Positions 48,650-58,839 of a DNA stretch of 64,000 bases are shown here, one piece after another. Source of the stretch: Zygotorulaspora mrakii (Eukaryota; Ascomycota; Saccharomycetes; Saccharomycetales; Saccharomycetaceae); contig NC_050726.1 in the NCBI RefSeq assembly GCF_013402915.1, positions 141,501 through 205,500 on the forward strand, in the 5' to 3' direction. Each line of letters starts with the position of its first letter. Position 1 is the stretch's first letter. The position numbers were made by a program, and so were the translations under genes. The notes under the pieces were generated by a model. It ran no database searches, was not told where the DNA came from, and saw only the letters and a program-made list of their open reading frames with translations.

Positions 48650-51600
48650 ATGTCCGGTTCATTTTGGAAATTTGGACAAGATTATACCACGGAGTCTCCC
48701 ATCACAAAAATTCTGAATAGTGCCTTTATCAAAATCGGTGAAAATGAAAACTCAGATAGCAATTACGAGGGAAAGGATGGAGCGTATGATGATCTTGGGG
48801 AACATGATGCATCAGGGTCAAATGATCGTGAGATCAAAAGTCAAAACCATGCGGATATGAGTAAAACTGACAGATATATCGATGACGATAACGATGACGA
48901 TGACGATGAGGAATCCAAAAATGCGAGTACGGTAGATAATGATGATACAGAAGGTGATAGCGATAATAGCAAAATGAGCAAAAGCTCAGTGGATGATACC
49001 TTACCAACCAACGAAGCCGATTTTGTACATTATAGGCCAAATCTGGACGTCTTGGATGATTTGTTAGATGATGAAGAACTTTACACGGAGTTAATGTGCT
49101 CTAATTTCAAATTGTTGATATTTTTAAAATACCCTGAAGTCCTGTCTAGACTTATAGATTATGTGACGAATGAGAATGTCCTTGAGGAGAGTATTGACGG
49201 ACCTGTACTTCCGGAGGAGATAAATGACGATGCTGAAGTAGAAGACGAAATCAATCCGCGATATGAGAAGTTACAAGAAGAGTTGAAGGGTGAGGATGTT
49301 CAACATGAACCAAGAGGCCAGGACAATCAATACGATCAAGAGCAAGAAGAAGTCGCTAGGAGTGATAATACCCAGGAAGACGAAGAGTTGAAGAGTGAAG
49401 GTATTCAAGAAGAAAATAATGAGGACGACATATCAGAGATTTCTGAAGAAACTAGTATTACGCTGCCACCGGAGTCTGAAGAACAAGTTGAGTCAAGAAG
49501 GGCCTGTATGGCAGCTGAAATACTCTCCGCAGATGTTTGGCCTATATCTTCCGCTATTATGGATAATGAGGAACTTATTTCCAAATTATGGTGCATAATG
49601 GATCATACATCGCCCTTATCCATCGTCGCATCAACGTATTTCATGAAGATCAATGAACGTCTATTGGATATGGACATCTCAGGAATGATGGAGTTCATAC
49701 TGCAACAAATGAACGTTGTAGACAGGTTTTTGAATCATATCGACAACCCCCCTTTAATGGACTTTTTACTCAAGGTTATCTCTACAGATAAACCTGATAC
49801 TCCAACAGGTATCATTGAAGTTTTGAAGTCTCAAGATCTGATTCCAAAACTTTTAGATCATCTAAACCCCGAATACGACACTGCTACTCAATCCGCTGCG
49901 GGTGATTTTTTAAAGGCATTTGTAACCATAAGTGCCAATTCGAACAATGAACTTGCTTCTGGAATTGGTCCAAACGAACTAACAAGGCAGCTAGTTTCTC
50001 CAAAAATGATGGAGAAGCTCATCAAGATCATGCTCAAAGGTGGTACTTCTTTGAGCAATGGTGTCGGGATAATTATAGAGTTGATTAGAAAAAATAATTC
50101 AGATTATGATTTTGTGCATGTAATGTACACCACTTTAGAGACTCATCCTCCCAATGATAGAGATCCCATTTATTTGGGTCATCTTGTTAAGCTCTTTGCA
50201 AAGTATATGCCTCTTTTCAACGGAATTCTGGTAAAAACAAAACTGTCACCTTTAGAGACGCCATTTGGTAGTATTGAACCGCTGGGATTCGAACGATTCA
50301 AAATTTGTGAACTGGTGGCCGAGCTTCTGCATTGCTCAAATATGACGTTAATCAACGAAAAGATTGGGGAAAAGGTTGTCCATGAACGTGATGTAGTAAG
50401 AGAAAAGATCATTGCAATGGAAATGCAAGCTAGAAAAGGACACACTGGCTATTCTAATACTGTGTCGACCGAAGATGAAGAGCCTGAGGAATTTCAGAAG
50501 CAAGACAAGACACAAGAAGAAGGTGAGGAGGTGTTCAAAAAGTTGGGTGATCTGGACTTATCGAACAATCGCGCGGAAGAAGAGGAAGAAGAAAGTAATA
50601 ATGATGAAGCGAGTAGCGGAGATAATGACACTGGTATACGTTCTGAAGACTCGTCTGATTCGGAACCTACCGAAAAATCTCTGCGCAACAACGCGGTAGT
50701 TGGTGATCAATTAAAGATAGCATTGCATGATACACAGATTATTTCAACTATTCTACGCATGTTTTTTCGCTTTGCATGGAACAACTTTTTGCATAATGTT
50801 GTGTTCGATATTGTTCAACAAATATTCAATGGCCCTGCGAAGACGGGGTATAATAGATTTTTGTTGGCAGATTTATTAATCGATGCCAATATAACTAAAA
50901 TGATCATGGACGGTGATAAAAAGTGCGCGGATTACGAAAAGGAGACTGGCTTAAGATTAGGCTATATGGGGCATTTGACTTTGATAGCTGAGGAGGTTGC
51001 TAAATTTTCCGCTTATGTCGAGGAAATGAAAATAACTTTTAGTGATAGCGGAATATGGGAGAGTTTGAACGAGCCCATATGGAAGAAGTATACAGAGACA
51101 TCTTTAGCTGAAACAAGGGAAAAATACAACACTGTATTGGGAGATTTTGGGGACGAAGAGAACGACATAAACCCGGATGATATGATCAATGAAAATGACT
51201 GTGATGAGAACGATATCGATCAAGATTACGTAACTCATGAGGGCAAATTGAATGGCCCTAATTCTTATCGCGATTTTCTAGAGTCAGCACATGACGACAA
51301 TGGTGACGACGATGACAAGAGCAGCAACTTGGAGAAATCAAGATATTATGAGTATACTAATGGCGATGGAACAAAAACGCGATTACAATTAGATCCTTCC
51401 ATTGATTATGATTTGCCGAAGGATAAGATACACGAGGAGCCTGTCAACGATGAGGATGACACGGAGGAAGATAATAGGTTTAGCAACTATATGTCACATC
51501 AACTGGGGAGAAGTTTCGCAGGTAGCTCTAATTATGGAAATGAAGAATTTGATAATGATCAGCATGATGATCAGCATGATGATCAGGATGATGTAGAATC

Positions 51601-52105
51601 CCCCGGAAGTGGGCATGATGAGTCTTGGATGATGGGATCAGGTGCTTTTCCAATTACCGGTACTCCTAGGAGGTCACAACCGTCAAACCCTGAAATATAT
51701 GACAAGAATGTGTTCCAGCACCAATTCGAACTTATAGGTGCGGGCGAAGAAGATGACTATATGGATCCGAATGATGACGGCCAGTCATATGCTAAACCAA
51801 ATCACCCCTTATATAACAACACAATCACCCCTACAGCCTCACATAGACCCAATGATCTTTTTTACAAGAAAGCTTCAGCTAATGATAATGAAGACGACAT
51901 AAGCGACGACAGTGACGCTGAATTGGAGGACGAAATGGAACTCGTTGAAAAACAGAATGACGTAACTGCATCAAAAGAGGATAATGATAATGGTTATTCT
52001 CTTTGTAGATCTACAAGCAAAGATAATCTCGTTTGGGATGAAAACGAGCAGGATAGATTAATGGAAATGATTAATTATAACAGACAGCAAAATGCAAATA
52101 AATAA
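48650..52105 (+). CDS. SAP190: SAP-family Sit4 phosphatase regulatory subunit (Sap185/Sap190 ortholog)
   Basis: An 1151-residue protein (S. cerevisiae Sap190 1033 aa, Sap185 1058 aa). SAPs bind the PP6-type phosphatase Sit4 and link it to TOR signalling, G1 progression and elongator function. The start MSGSFWKFGQDY is the family signature. Acidic Asp/Glu/Asn-rich insertions interrupt the N-terminal part, then the conserved SAPS helical region spans about residues 130-560 (DDLLDDEELYTELMCSN, FLKYPEVLSRL) and resumes after an acidic loop (FFRFAWNNFLHNVVFDIVQQ). The C-terminal third is acidic and disordered, which explains the extra length. It is the single counterpart of the ohnolog pair. Confidence 0.94.
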   Translation: MSGSFWKFGQDYTTESPITKILNSAFIKIGENENSDSNYEGKDGAYDDLGEHDASGSNDREIKSQNHADMSKTDRYIDDDNDDDDDEESKNASTVDNDDTEGDSDNSKMSKSSVDDTLPTNEADFVHYRPNLDVLDDLLDDEELYTELMCSNFKLLIFLKYPEVLSRLIDYVTNENVLEESIDGPVLPEEINDDAEVEDEINPRYEKLQEELKGEDVQHEPRGQDNQYDQEQEEVARSDNTQEDEELKSEGIQEENNEDDISEISEETSITLPPESEEQVESRRACMAAEILSADVWPISSAIMDNEELISKLWCIMDHTSPLSIVASTYFMKINERLLDMDISGMMEFILQQMNVVDRFLNHIDNPPLMDFLLKVISTDKPDTPTGIIEVLKSQDLIPKLLDHLNPEYDTATQSAAGDFLKAFVTISANSNNELASGIGPNELTRQLVSPKMMEKLIKIMLKGGTSLSNGVGIIIELIRKNNSDYDFVHVMYTTLETHPPNDRDPIYLGHLVKLFAKYMPLFNGILVKTKLSPLETPFGSIEPLGFERFKICELVAELLHCSNMTLINEKIGEKVVHERDVVREKIIAMEMQARKGHTGYSNTVSTEDEEPEEFQKQDKTQEEGEEVFKKLGDLDLSNNRAEEEEEESNNDEASSGDNDTGIRSEDSSDSEPTEKSLRNNAVVGDQLKIALHDTQIISTILRMFFRFAWNNFLHNVVFDIVQQIFNGPAKTGYNRFLLADLLIDANITKMIMDGDKKCADYEKETGLRLGYMGHLTLIAEEVAKFSAYVEEMKITFSDSGIWESLNEPIWKKYTETSLAETREKYNTVLGDFGDEENDINPDDMINENDCDENDIDQDYVTHEGKLNGPNSYRDFLESAHDDNGDDDDKSSNLEKSRYYEYTNGDGTKTRLQLDPSIDYDLPKDKIHEEPVNDEDDTEEDNRFSNYMSHQLGRSFAGSSNYGNEEFDNDQHDDQHDDQDDVESPGSGHDESWMMGSGAFPITGTPRRSQPSNPEIYDKNVFQHQFELIGAGEEDDYMDPNDDGQSYAKPNHPLYNNTITPTASHRPNDLFYKKASANDNEDDISDDSDAELEDEMELVEKQNDVTASKEDNDNGYSLCRSTSKDNLVWDENEQDRLMEMINYNRQQNANK
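51552..51592. repeat. In-frame DDQH-type tandem repeat in SAP190
   Basis: Three near-identical 12-bp units (GATGATCAGCAT and variants) encode repeated Asp-Gln-His-Asp in the acidic C-terminal tail. Expansion here would keep the frame. Confidence 0.8.
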
Positions 52106-52645
52106 AATGGTACCTTTTATCACCTGCATAGTTCGATTATATGTTCAGTGCAGTTGATGTATAATTTTTGTGTAATATAAATTCAAAAACTGCGACTTCC
52201 AAGCAATGTGAGTTGTACACCTTTTAACACTCTGGTCGAAGAACATAGCCAATCCAGCTACAGTCTTCCGTTCCTTTTTATCATCTTTTGAATCGTCCTT
52301 ACAAACTTGAAAAGACGACGCTCTTTGTGTGGCGGACGCTAGCTGCAAGAATCATTAAAGCGTTTATCATATCGTAACTTTGAGATGATATTTGGAAGAG
52401 ACCCTACAGATATCTTGGAACAGGTAATTACGTAGCAACAACTGGTGCAATCACATCAACAATAATTCTTTAATTGCACTGGTTGTACTTGATATCAACA
52501 TCATCTCCCTCGTTAAGTCATGTGACTACAACCCATCGGCTTTCAGCTTCCTACATCAACGTTCTTCATACGAGCTTCCTCATACATAGAACACCACCGT
52601 TGGAAGGAAGTGGAAATTGTCCCTAAGTTCAGTATATTGTTACTC
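52106..52645. other. SAP190-PHS1 intergenic region, nothing recognised
   Basis: 540 bp. A minus-strand open frame at 52145-52348 starts with TTG and has no similarity I recognise, so it is not called. The right part should be the PHS1 promoter. Confidence 0.5.
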
Positions 52646-53299
52646 ATGTCCAAGCAGATTGTTTCTCCATTTTCATATCTTCCCCTGTACAATCTACTCT
52701 CCGCATTTGGTTGGGCATACATATTGTATGCTGTGATTTCGATTTACCCCAAGATTGGTCAACCAGTCTTTTTCGAGCAAACTAAACAGGCAGTTATCAT
52801 CATTCAATCATGCGCAGCCATTGAAATATTCAACTCTGCTCTTGGGATTGTCCGGTCACCTTTGACAACCACGGTGGCTCAGGTTACGTCAAGGTTGGTA
52901 GTGGTGTTGGGTATTTTTTCCCTATTGCCAGAGACTCCTGCTGCTCGGTCCTATGCCTACATATCACTACTCCTAGCATGGTCCATTACCGAAGTGATTA
53001 GATATCTCTTTTACTTTTACTCCCTATCTGCCAAGGAAGGACCCTCCAAACTTCTCGTCCTATTGCGGTACAACTTATTCTGGTTGCTGTACCCGATTGG
53101 TGTTGGAAGTGAATTATACATTATTTTCAGTGCATTGCCAATAGCAGCATCCAAATATTCTGAACAGTACCGGTATTTTTTAATTGTCTGCATGTTCCTA
53201 TACATTCCGGGATTTCCAACATTATTTCTGCATATGGTCACACAGAGAGCCAAAGTTATGAAAAATCTGAGAGCTGGACCTGCGCAAAAGAAGGACTAA
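52646..53299 (+). CDS. PHS1: Phs1, very-long-chain 3-hydroxyacyl-CoA dehydratase
   Basis: A 217-residue ER membrane enzyme, the same length as S. cerevisiae Phs1. It catalyses the third step of the fatty-acid elongation cycle, removing water from 3-hydroxyacyl-CoA to make the trans-2-enoyl-CoA used for sphingolipid very-long-chain fatty acids. Six hydrophobic spans are visible. The catalytic pair Tyr149 and Glu156 is present in RYNLFWLLYPIGVGSEL at the same numbering as in S. cerevisiae. The start MSKQIVSPFSYLPLYN at 52646 matches the family; a GTG 36 bp earlier is in frame but not used. Confidence 0.97.
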   Translation: MSKQIVSPFSYLPLYNLLSAFGWAYILYAVISIYPKIGQPVFFEQTKQAVIIIQSCAAIEIFNSALGIVRSPLTTTVAQVTSRLVVVLGIFSLLPETPAARSYAYISLLLAWSITEVIRYLFYFYSLSAKEGPSKLLVLLRYNLFWLLYPIGVGSELYIIFSALPIAASKYSEQYRYFLIVCMFLYIPGFPTLFLHMVTQRAKVMKNLRAGPAQKKD

Positions 53300-53651
53300 A
53301 TAAAAGCGCTTGTCTCAAGCTTGCATTCACAGCTTTATTTCTATTTTTTTCCGGTTGCGAAAGTAAACTCTATACGGTAAAAAAGCTTGGTATTTTGACT
53401 TCTGTTCTGCAGAGTCAACCTTGCAATATACATATCCAAACGAACAGCATGGTAAGCAATTCTATTTCACTAATGGCATCTTGTGTATGGTATTTAGATC
53501 TATCACTTAATAGTCACTTATGAACTGTCGTACGATATGACTGACGTAAAATACTTACTGTTATTCATTTAGATATGAAAAAAAAGTAGAAAGTGAACGA
53601 TATGTGGCTATAGTGCTAAGGGTAGTTGTGGATATTCTATTACCAACCACT
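53300..53651. other. PHS1-MRPL49 intergenic region
   Basis: 352 bp. ATGGTAAGC at 53449-53457 resembles a start codon followed by a 5' splice site, but no downstream exon stays open after the plausible AG acceptors, so no spliced gene is called. A tiny uORF (ATG TGG CTA TAG, 53602-53613) lies 38 bp before MRPL49. Confidence 0.45.
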
Positions 53652-54158
53652 ATGCTTCCTATTAGATTCTACTTCCCGATGATCAAAAGACCGCTAGCTT
53701 TTCCAGCTTTCAAATCGCTTGCTAAAGAGCGTCTGAGGGTAAGGACATTCTGTAGCACGAGCACCTTTTTGCAAAACGCTGCTGCTTCTGAAGGGAAAAA
53801 GCTAGATACGACCCCACTGAAGCTGTCAAATGAACTCTATGCTATTTTAAGAGTACATAACCGTCCATATCTACTCACATTGGGTGATAAGCTTGTCTTA
53901 CCATTCAAGCTGAAGCAGGCGGAGGTAGGTGATGTCTTGGACTTCAACGATGTCACTACCGTTGGATCTCGGAACTACAAGCTCGTTGATGATCCAATTG
54001 ATCCTTCACTTTTCAGCCTGAAGGCAGTTGTGCTCGAAAAAACCAAGAGAGCATTTCAAGTACGGGAAGTTACAAAGAGGAGAAATAGGAAAGTGCGCCA
54101 TGCAAAGAGTAAAGGTGATCTGACAGTTTTAAGAATATCAGAGCTAAAGCTTAATTAG
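53652..54158 (+). CDS. MRPL49: Mrpl49, mitochondrial large-subunit ribosomal protein bL21m
   Basis: A 168-residue protein (S. cerevisiae 161 aa) of the bL21 family. The first ~45 residues are rich in Arg, Ser and aromatic residues without acids, as in a mitochondrial presequence ([13 protein letters not shown]). The L21 core follows with the blocks [26 protein letters not shown] and [18 protein letters not shown]. Two in-frame ATGs (53652 and 53679) could start it; the first resembles the S. cerevisiae start (MLQLRF) and is preferred. A GTG-started extension upstream is ignored. Confidence 0.93.
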   Translation: MLPIRFYFPMIKRPLAFPAFKSLAKERLRVRTFCSTSTFLQNAAASEGKKLDTTPLKLSNELYAILRVHNRPYLLTLGDKLVLPFKLKQAEVGDVLDFNDVTTVGSRNYKLVDDPIDPSLFSLKAVVLEKTKRAFQVREVTKRRNRKVRHAKSKGDLTVLRISELKLN

Positions 54159-54316
54159 TATTACCTGCCACTTACCCATATGTATATCTGCGACTATATG
54201 TAAACATCCATTCTGTACATAAAGAACTAATAGAGCAGTCGACTCTGACTGTTCCGTTCTCATTTTCTTTCTATCAGTCTTTGTTTTTTGATGCGAGTAA
54301 AATCACTGTAACAAGA

Positions 54317-54357
54317 ATGCTAAATAAATAATGAGGCATTTGAATCAAGACAAATAA
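54317..54357 (+). promoter_or_regulatory. Two overlapping uORFs upstream of BCK1
   Basis: uORF1 (54317-54331) encodes MLNK and its TAA overlaps by one base the ATG of uORF2 (54331-54357, MRHLNQDK). uORF2 ends 65 bases before the BCK1 ATG. Whether both are inside the BCK1 transcript cannot be seen from sequence. Confidence 0.5.
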
Positions 54358-54422
54358 GAGAAAGGGACTGCAATCAAGGTGAACTGAAGTCGTGTACAAT
54401 ATAAGCGGTCGCTCCAAGCCGA

Positions 54423-57400
54423 ATGCCTTTCTTAAGGAAGATCACTGGAAATGGTCATTCGCATTCACGATCAGGATCTGGGTCATCAATAAAAACTTGG
54501 TCTCAAGAATCTAGCTCATCGAATCCACACAGACACGCGGCACGCCTCCCCTCCAAATCATCAATCTCAAAGAAAACTCTTTCCCCGGAATGCAGAAATT
54601 CGGTAGCAAGTGGCGATTCTCATCATAGTTCCAGCAGTGAAAGCTTATCAAATAAAGAAAAACCAGCTGCTGTTGAAGAATCCATATTTGGGTTCGAGGA
54701 TCATGGATCTTCGTCAGGACGCACACAAAATGGAAGCCATTATTTTGGCAGCGAATCTGCAAGTTTTGTTGCATCTCCGGATACAAGAAAATCATCTGGC
54801 GGGAGTTTGAACAGTTTGTCCTTCGATAAATTGATTTTATCATGGGACCCAACAGATCCTGACGAATGGACTATGAAGAGAGTTGCTTCTTGGCTGAAAT
54901 TCCATGAGTTCCCTGAATCTTGGATTTCCTTTTTTCGAAAGCATCAGGTATCCGGTCATAAGTTCATCAGGCTATTAGCATATGACAATTTTGCTGTGTA
55001 TGAGAAATACTTAGCATTGTCAAAGAATGCCTCATACACACGCTTTCAATATTTGTTGAAGCAAACTATGAAAAAAAATGTATCCAATAATCATTTGCGT
55101 CAAAAAAGCTTAGACAAGATTAAAGACTCAAAAAGCTCCAATGAATCTATCAGGTCAAAACATGGCAAGAACTTATCCCAGAATGACATTCATTCTTATA
55201 GATCAGCATCTGAGTCAGCTTTGACAACTATTACCAAGACGAACGTAACGAAACCTGAAGAAAATATATCAACTGTAGCTGTACGAACTCATCAAAAGAC
55301 AAGAAGTGCGGGTGCACTCTATAGAAGGAGTCTGATTTCGTTGAGGGGATCCTCTTCAGGTAGTCCCGAGGTGATGAAGCAACCGGCAAATATCAAATTG
55401 AATATTCCTCCGAGGCCGCCATCAATAATCGAGAACTCTGGGGACACGTCTAAATCTGCATCACCGCCGGTGTCGCCCTCATATCCAAGTATATTCCGAA
55501 AACATCAAAAGAGTAGCTCATCTGAGTCTTCCTTACTCAATACCCTTTTTGGCTCTAATAATAGCTCTACTAATCATGATGAGCAACTTATTCGGTCATA
55601 TTCGAATATATCTAATATGTCAAACGAAAATACCACTAAAACAAAAAATCATGCATTTGAAGCATCTTCTTCTTCTCCATTAAAGCAGTCTCCTGTAGTT
55701 CATGATGAAAAAAATTCCCTGTGGGAAAAGTTGAAGAGGAGGAGTCAAATGCCGGGCTCTGCAATCACTGCCCAACCGTCACCATTGGCATCACCTTTTG
55801 TTGTACCTCCTACTCTGCCAGTACCAGTGTCCTCACCTACAGCCTCCTCAGATCTAACTTCCGACAAGAGTGCAGGCACCTTGACACCAGCGGATGCTGA
55901 TCCGTCGACTGCGATGCCAACTCCTTCACGGCAGGCGAATCAATCGACAATGAATTTCAAAAAGCCCAATAATGGTGTGCATTCTGCAAATGATAAAAAA
56001 GAATTTTACGAAAAGAGTTTTCTTCTGGATGATAAGTACTATCCTTTGAGGTCTAAAGATACTGGAAATGACAGATACGTCTTGATTACAAAAGATAATA
56101 GGTCGTTCATTCCAATGAATATTGGAATGATAACAAGTCTAGATGAATTTAAGGATTCTGTTACTCTCATTTTGGGAATTGCTCATAAGGATATTACTAT
56201 ACATTTGACAGACTTTGGTTGCGAAATAGGCTCTGCTTTGTGTGATAGCATTTTGGAAAGATTAAGGTCTAGCCTGTTTTTGAACACGGCAGGAAAAATA
56301 TTCATAAAAGATCAAACAAAAATGAATCTGAAATCAAAGCCCACATCCTTAAGTGCAGACCACCACCTCAGGTCTGTTCAAAGTAAGAACTCGGTTAGAT
56401 CTGTAAGCAACAGTGTTGCTAACTCAAATGATGAAATTTCAATAGTAACATCATCCTCAGATTTAACATCATTTGACGATCTCAACTCTGGGCAGACCAG
56501 AAGATACCCACAAACTCCCAACCATTACTATGAAAATGCAGGAAACAACAATAATGGCGAAGAGCTCAACTACTGGAATGTTAAAGACCATATACTAGAA
56601 GGTCGCGTGTCCCCAAAAGTGGCTAAGTACCTAAATCAAGGTACATCTGCCAACTCAGAGCTTTCAACAGAAGTCGGCCGGAAGGGAACGTTCCAAATCT
56701 TAAGAAAAGATGATGCGAACGAAATTGATTTTAATAAACGGCGGGAGTCTCCCTACACTCAAACGGAATTGGCTCCCAAGCGGGAAGCTCCTAAGCCTCC
56801 AACAACATCATCGCCTCAAAGATCTTTGTCAATTTCAAGTCAGGTTTCTGCACCATATCTCCGGACAAACAATTCCAAATTGTATAGACGGAGAAACTCG
56901 AAGCCTGTTGCTCCTATGTTGATGGGCTCTCCTATTGAATCATTGAGTCCATCTTCAGAAACTGTGATCACCTCTTATACTCCAGGTTCGAGCCATGTTT
57001 TGGTACCGCAACCCTATAAGGGTGCCAGCGAGAATCCGCGAAAGCTGAAATCAGACGAAGAACTTCAAACGAATCCAGTATCGGCTTTCATTAACAAAAA
57101 AAGGACGAATAGGTCTGATTCTACCACTTCTTCAAATTCAAATTTTCATATGCCACCTACATTGCTCAAAAGAGGCAGTTCTAAAAGAATTGTATCATCC
57201 GCTTCAGCTGCCGACATTTTTGAAGAAAATGACATAACATTTGCCGATGCTCCCGAACTCTCCGAGTCAGACTCGGAATCTAACAGAAGCTCGTCATCTG
57301 ATGATATCATATGGTCCAAGCCGCAGGAAACTTCGACTGAAGAAGACAAAAAACTGTCAAAGATTCCTAGCCAAGAAACAACCAACTCGGAGATTTCCTC

Positions 57401-58796
57401 CGCTATAAAAAGTCACAAGTTGGAACGGAAGATGACTCTTAGACCATCGCCAGAGGTTGTCTATCAAAATCTTGAGAAGTTTTTTCCCCGTGCCAATTTA
57501 GACAAGCCTGTGCTGGAGGGAACAACACCTCCTGCCTCTCCTAAGTCTTCCGACAACATGAAAATGTCCAAGGTTATTGATGAAAAACTTACACAACAAC
57601 ACAATAATCATAAGAGTGCAACAATTAATAGTGACACTATTTCAGCAAAGAATGAGAAGACTGAGGTCTCACATGTTTCAAAAGAGCGATTGCCAAAAAG
57701 AGCAAAAACAATTAGAACTATCGCACATGAGGCTAGTGAAGCACGTAAACAATCAATGAAGCTTAGAAGACAGAATACAAAAATGTGGGGTACAAAAACT
57801 GTTGAAGTCACGGATAAGAGACTTGTTTCAATCAACAAATCAAAGAATTCCAAGGGTGAATATAGAGAGTTTGCTTGGATGAAGGGAGAAATGATTGGAA
57901 AGGGCTCGTTTGGTGCCGTTTATTTATGTCTTAATGTCACTACGGGTGAAATGATGGCGGTAAAACAAGTTGAAGTACCAAAATATGGCTCTCAAAGCGA
58001 AGCCATTGTTCAAACTGTTGAGGCTTTAAGATCTGAGGTTTCGACATTAAAAAACTTGGATCATTTGAATATTGTGCAGTATTTGGGATTTGAAGTAAAA
58101 GAAAACATCTATAGTTTGTTTCTTGAATATGTCGCTGGCGGCTCAGTTGGATCACTGATTAGAATGTATGGGAGATTTGATGAAGTAATGATAAAGCATT
58201 TGACCACCCAAGTTTTGAGAGGTTTATCCTATTTACATTCCCGCGGAATTTTGCATCGTGACATGAAAGCAGATAACTTACTATTAGATCAAGACGGTGT
58301 TTGTAAGATAAGTGATTTTGGTATCTCGAGGAAGTCTCAGGATATTTACTCGAACTATGATATGACAATGAGAGGTACGGTATTCTGGATGGCTCCTGAA
58401 ATGGTTGATACTACTCAAGGTTACAGTGCAAAAGTTGATATCTGGTCTCTAGGTTGTATTGTTTTGGAGATGTTTGCGGGCAAAAGACCATGGTCAAATT
58501 TTGAAGTAGTAGCTGCCATGTTCAAGATTGGTAAATCGAAATCAGCACCTCCTATACCCGAAGATACTCTACCACTTATTTCAAAATCTGGAAGGGAATT
58601 CTTGGACGACTGCTTCAAGATCGACCCTGAAAAACGGCCAACTGCAGATAAGCTTCTTTCCCACCCATTCATTCAATGTAACAAATTATTTGATTTCAAG
58701 GCCACAAACCTTGCTAGTCTGATCAAGTCTAATGATAAACTGAACTCTACGAGGCTGCGAGTCGGCTCGCATGATAATATGCTCAATAAATCTTAA
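54423..58796 (+). CDS. BCK1: Bck1, MAPKKK of the cell-wall-integrity pathway
   Basis: A 1457-residue kinase (S. cerevisiae 1478 aa) that acts below Pkc1 and phosphorylates Mkk1/Mkk2, leading to Slt2. The start MPFLRKITGN at 54423 is conserved. A SAM-like domain lies at about residues 140-215 (DPDEWTMKRVASWLKF). A Ras-association-like region lies near 545-640 (DRYVLITKDNRSFIPMN). Ser/Pro-rich linker sequence follows, with conserved islands such as KRIVSSASAADIFEEND. The kinase domain starts near 1150: GKGSFGAVYL (1159), AVKQVEV, HRDMKADN (1278), DFGIS, GTVFWMAPE. Two short overlapping uORFs precede the gene. All catalytic residues are present. Confidence 0.97.
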   Translation: MPFLRKITGNGHSHSRSGSGSSIKTWSQESSSSNPHRHAARLPSKSSISKKTLSPECRNSVASGDSHHSSSSESLSNKEKPAAVEESIFGFEDHGSSSGRTQNGSHYFGSESASFVASPDTRKSSGGSLNSLSFDKLILSWDPTDPDEWTMKRVASWLKFHEFPESWISFFRKHQVSGHKFIRLLAYDNFAVYEKYLALSKNASYTRFQYLLKQTMKKNVSNNHLRQKSLDKIKDSKSSNESIRSKHGKNLSQNDIHSYRSASESALTTITKTNVTKPEENISTVAVRTHQKTRSAGALYRRSLISLRGSSSGSPEVMKQPANIKLNIPPRPPSIIENSGDTSKSASPPVSPSYPSIFRKHQKSSSSESSLLNTLFGSNNSSTNHDEQLIRSYSNISNMSNENTTKTKNHAFEASSSSPLKQSPVVHDEKNSLWEKLKRRSQMPGSAITAQPSPLASPFVVPPTLPVPVSSPTASSDLTSDKSAGTLTPADADPSTAMPTPSRQANQSTMNFKKPNNGVHSANDKKEFYEKSFLLDDKYYPLRSKDTGNDRYVLITKDNRSFIPMNIGMITSLDEFKDSVTLILGIAHKDITIHLTDFGCEIGSALCDSILERLRSSLFLNTAGKIFIKDQTKMNLKSKPTSLSADHHLRSVQSKNSVRSVSNSVANSNDEISIVTSSSDLTSFDDLNSGQTRRYPQTPNHYYENAGNNNNGEELNYWNVKDHILEGRVSPKVAKYLNQGTSANSELSTEVGRKGTFQILRKDDANEIDFNKRRESPYTQTELAPKREAPKPPTTSSPQRSLSISSQVSAPYLRTNNSKLYRRRNSKPVAPMLMGSPIESLSPSSETVITSYTPGSSHVLVPQPYKGASENPRKLKSDEELQTNPVSAFINKKRTNRSDSTTSSNSNFHMPPTLLKRGSSKRIVSSASAADIFEENDITFADAPELSESDSESNRSSSSDDIIWSKPQETSTEEDKKLSKIPSQETTNSEISSAIKSHKLERKMTLRPSPEVVYQNLEKFFPRANLDKPVLEGTTPPASPKSSDNMKMSKVIDEKLTQQHNNHKSATINSDTISAKNEKTEVSHVSKERLPKRAKTIRTIAHEASEARKQSMKLRRQNTKMWGTKTVEVTDKRLVSINKSKNSKGEYREFAWMKGEMIGKGSFGAVYLCLNVTTGEMMAVKQVEVPKYGSQSEAIVQTVEALRSEVSTLKNLDHLNIVQYLGFEVKENIYSLFLEYVAGGSVGSLIRMYGRFDEVMIKHLTTQVLRGLSYLHSRGILHRDMKADNLLLDQDGVCKISDFGISRKSQDIYSNYDMTMRGTVFWMAPEMVDTTQGYSAKVDIWSLGCIVLEMFAGKRPWSNFEVVAAMFKIGKSKSAPPIPEDTLPLISKSGREFLDDCFKIDPEKRPTADKLLSHPFIQCNKLFDFKATNLASLIKSNDKLNSTRLRVGSHDNMLNKS

Positions 58797-58839
58797 CGCA
58801 ACTTATGTAATGAATCTAGAACAACCAATAAATACAATA

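Noticed and set aside
52145..52348. Minus-strand open frame in the SAP190-PHS1 gap
   Set aside because: TTG start, no similarity recognised, and no yeast-type splice signals upstream that would join it to a first exon.
53449..53600. Possible ATG followed by an intron (GTAAGC) upstream of MRPL49
   Set aside because: The 5' splice site is weak, the branch-like TACTTAC differs from TACTAAC, and joining to the TTTAG acceptor gives an immediate stop.
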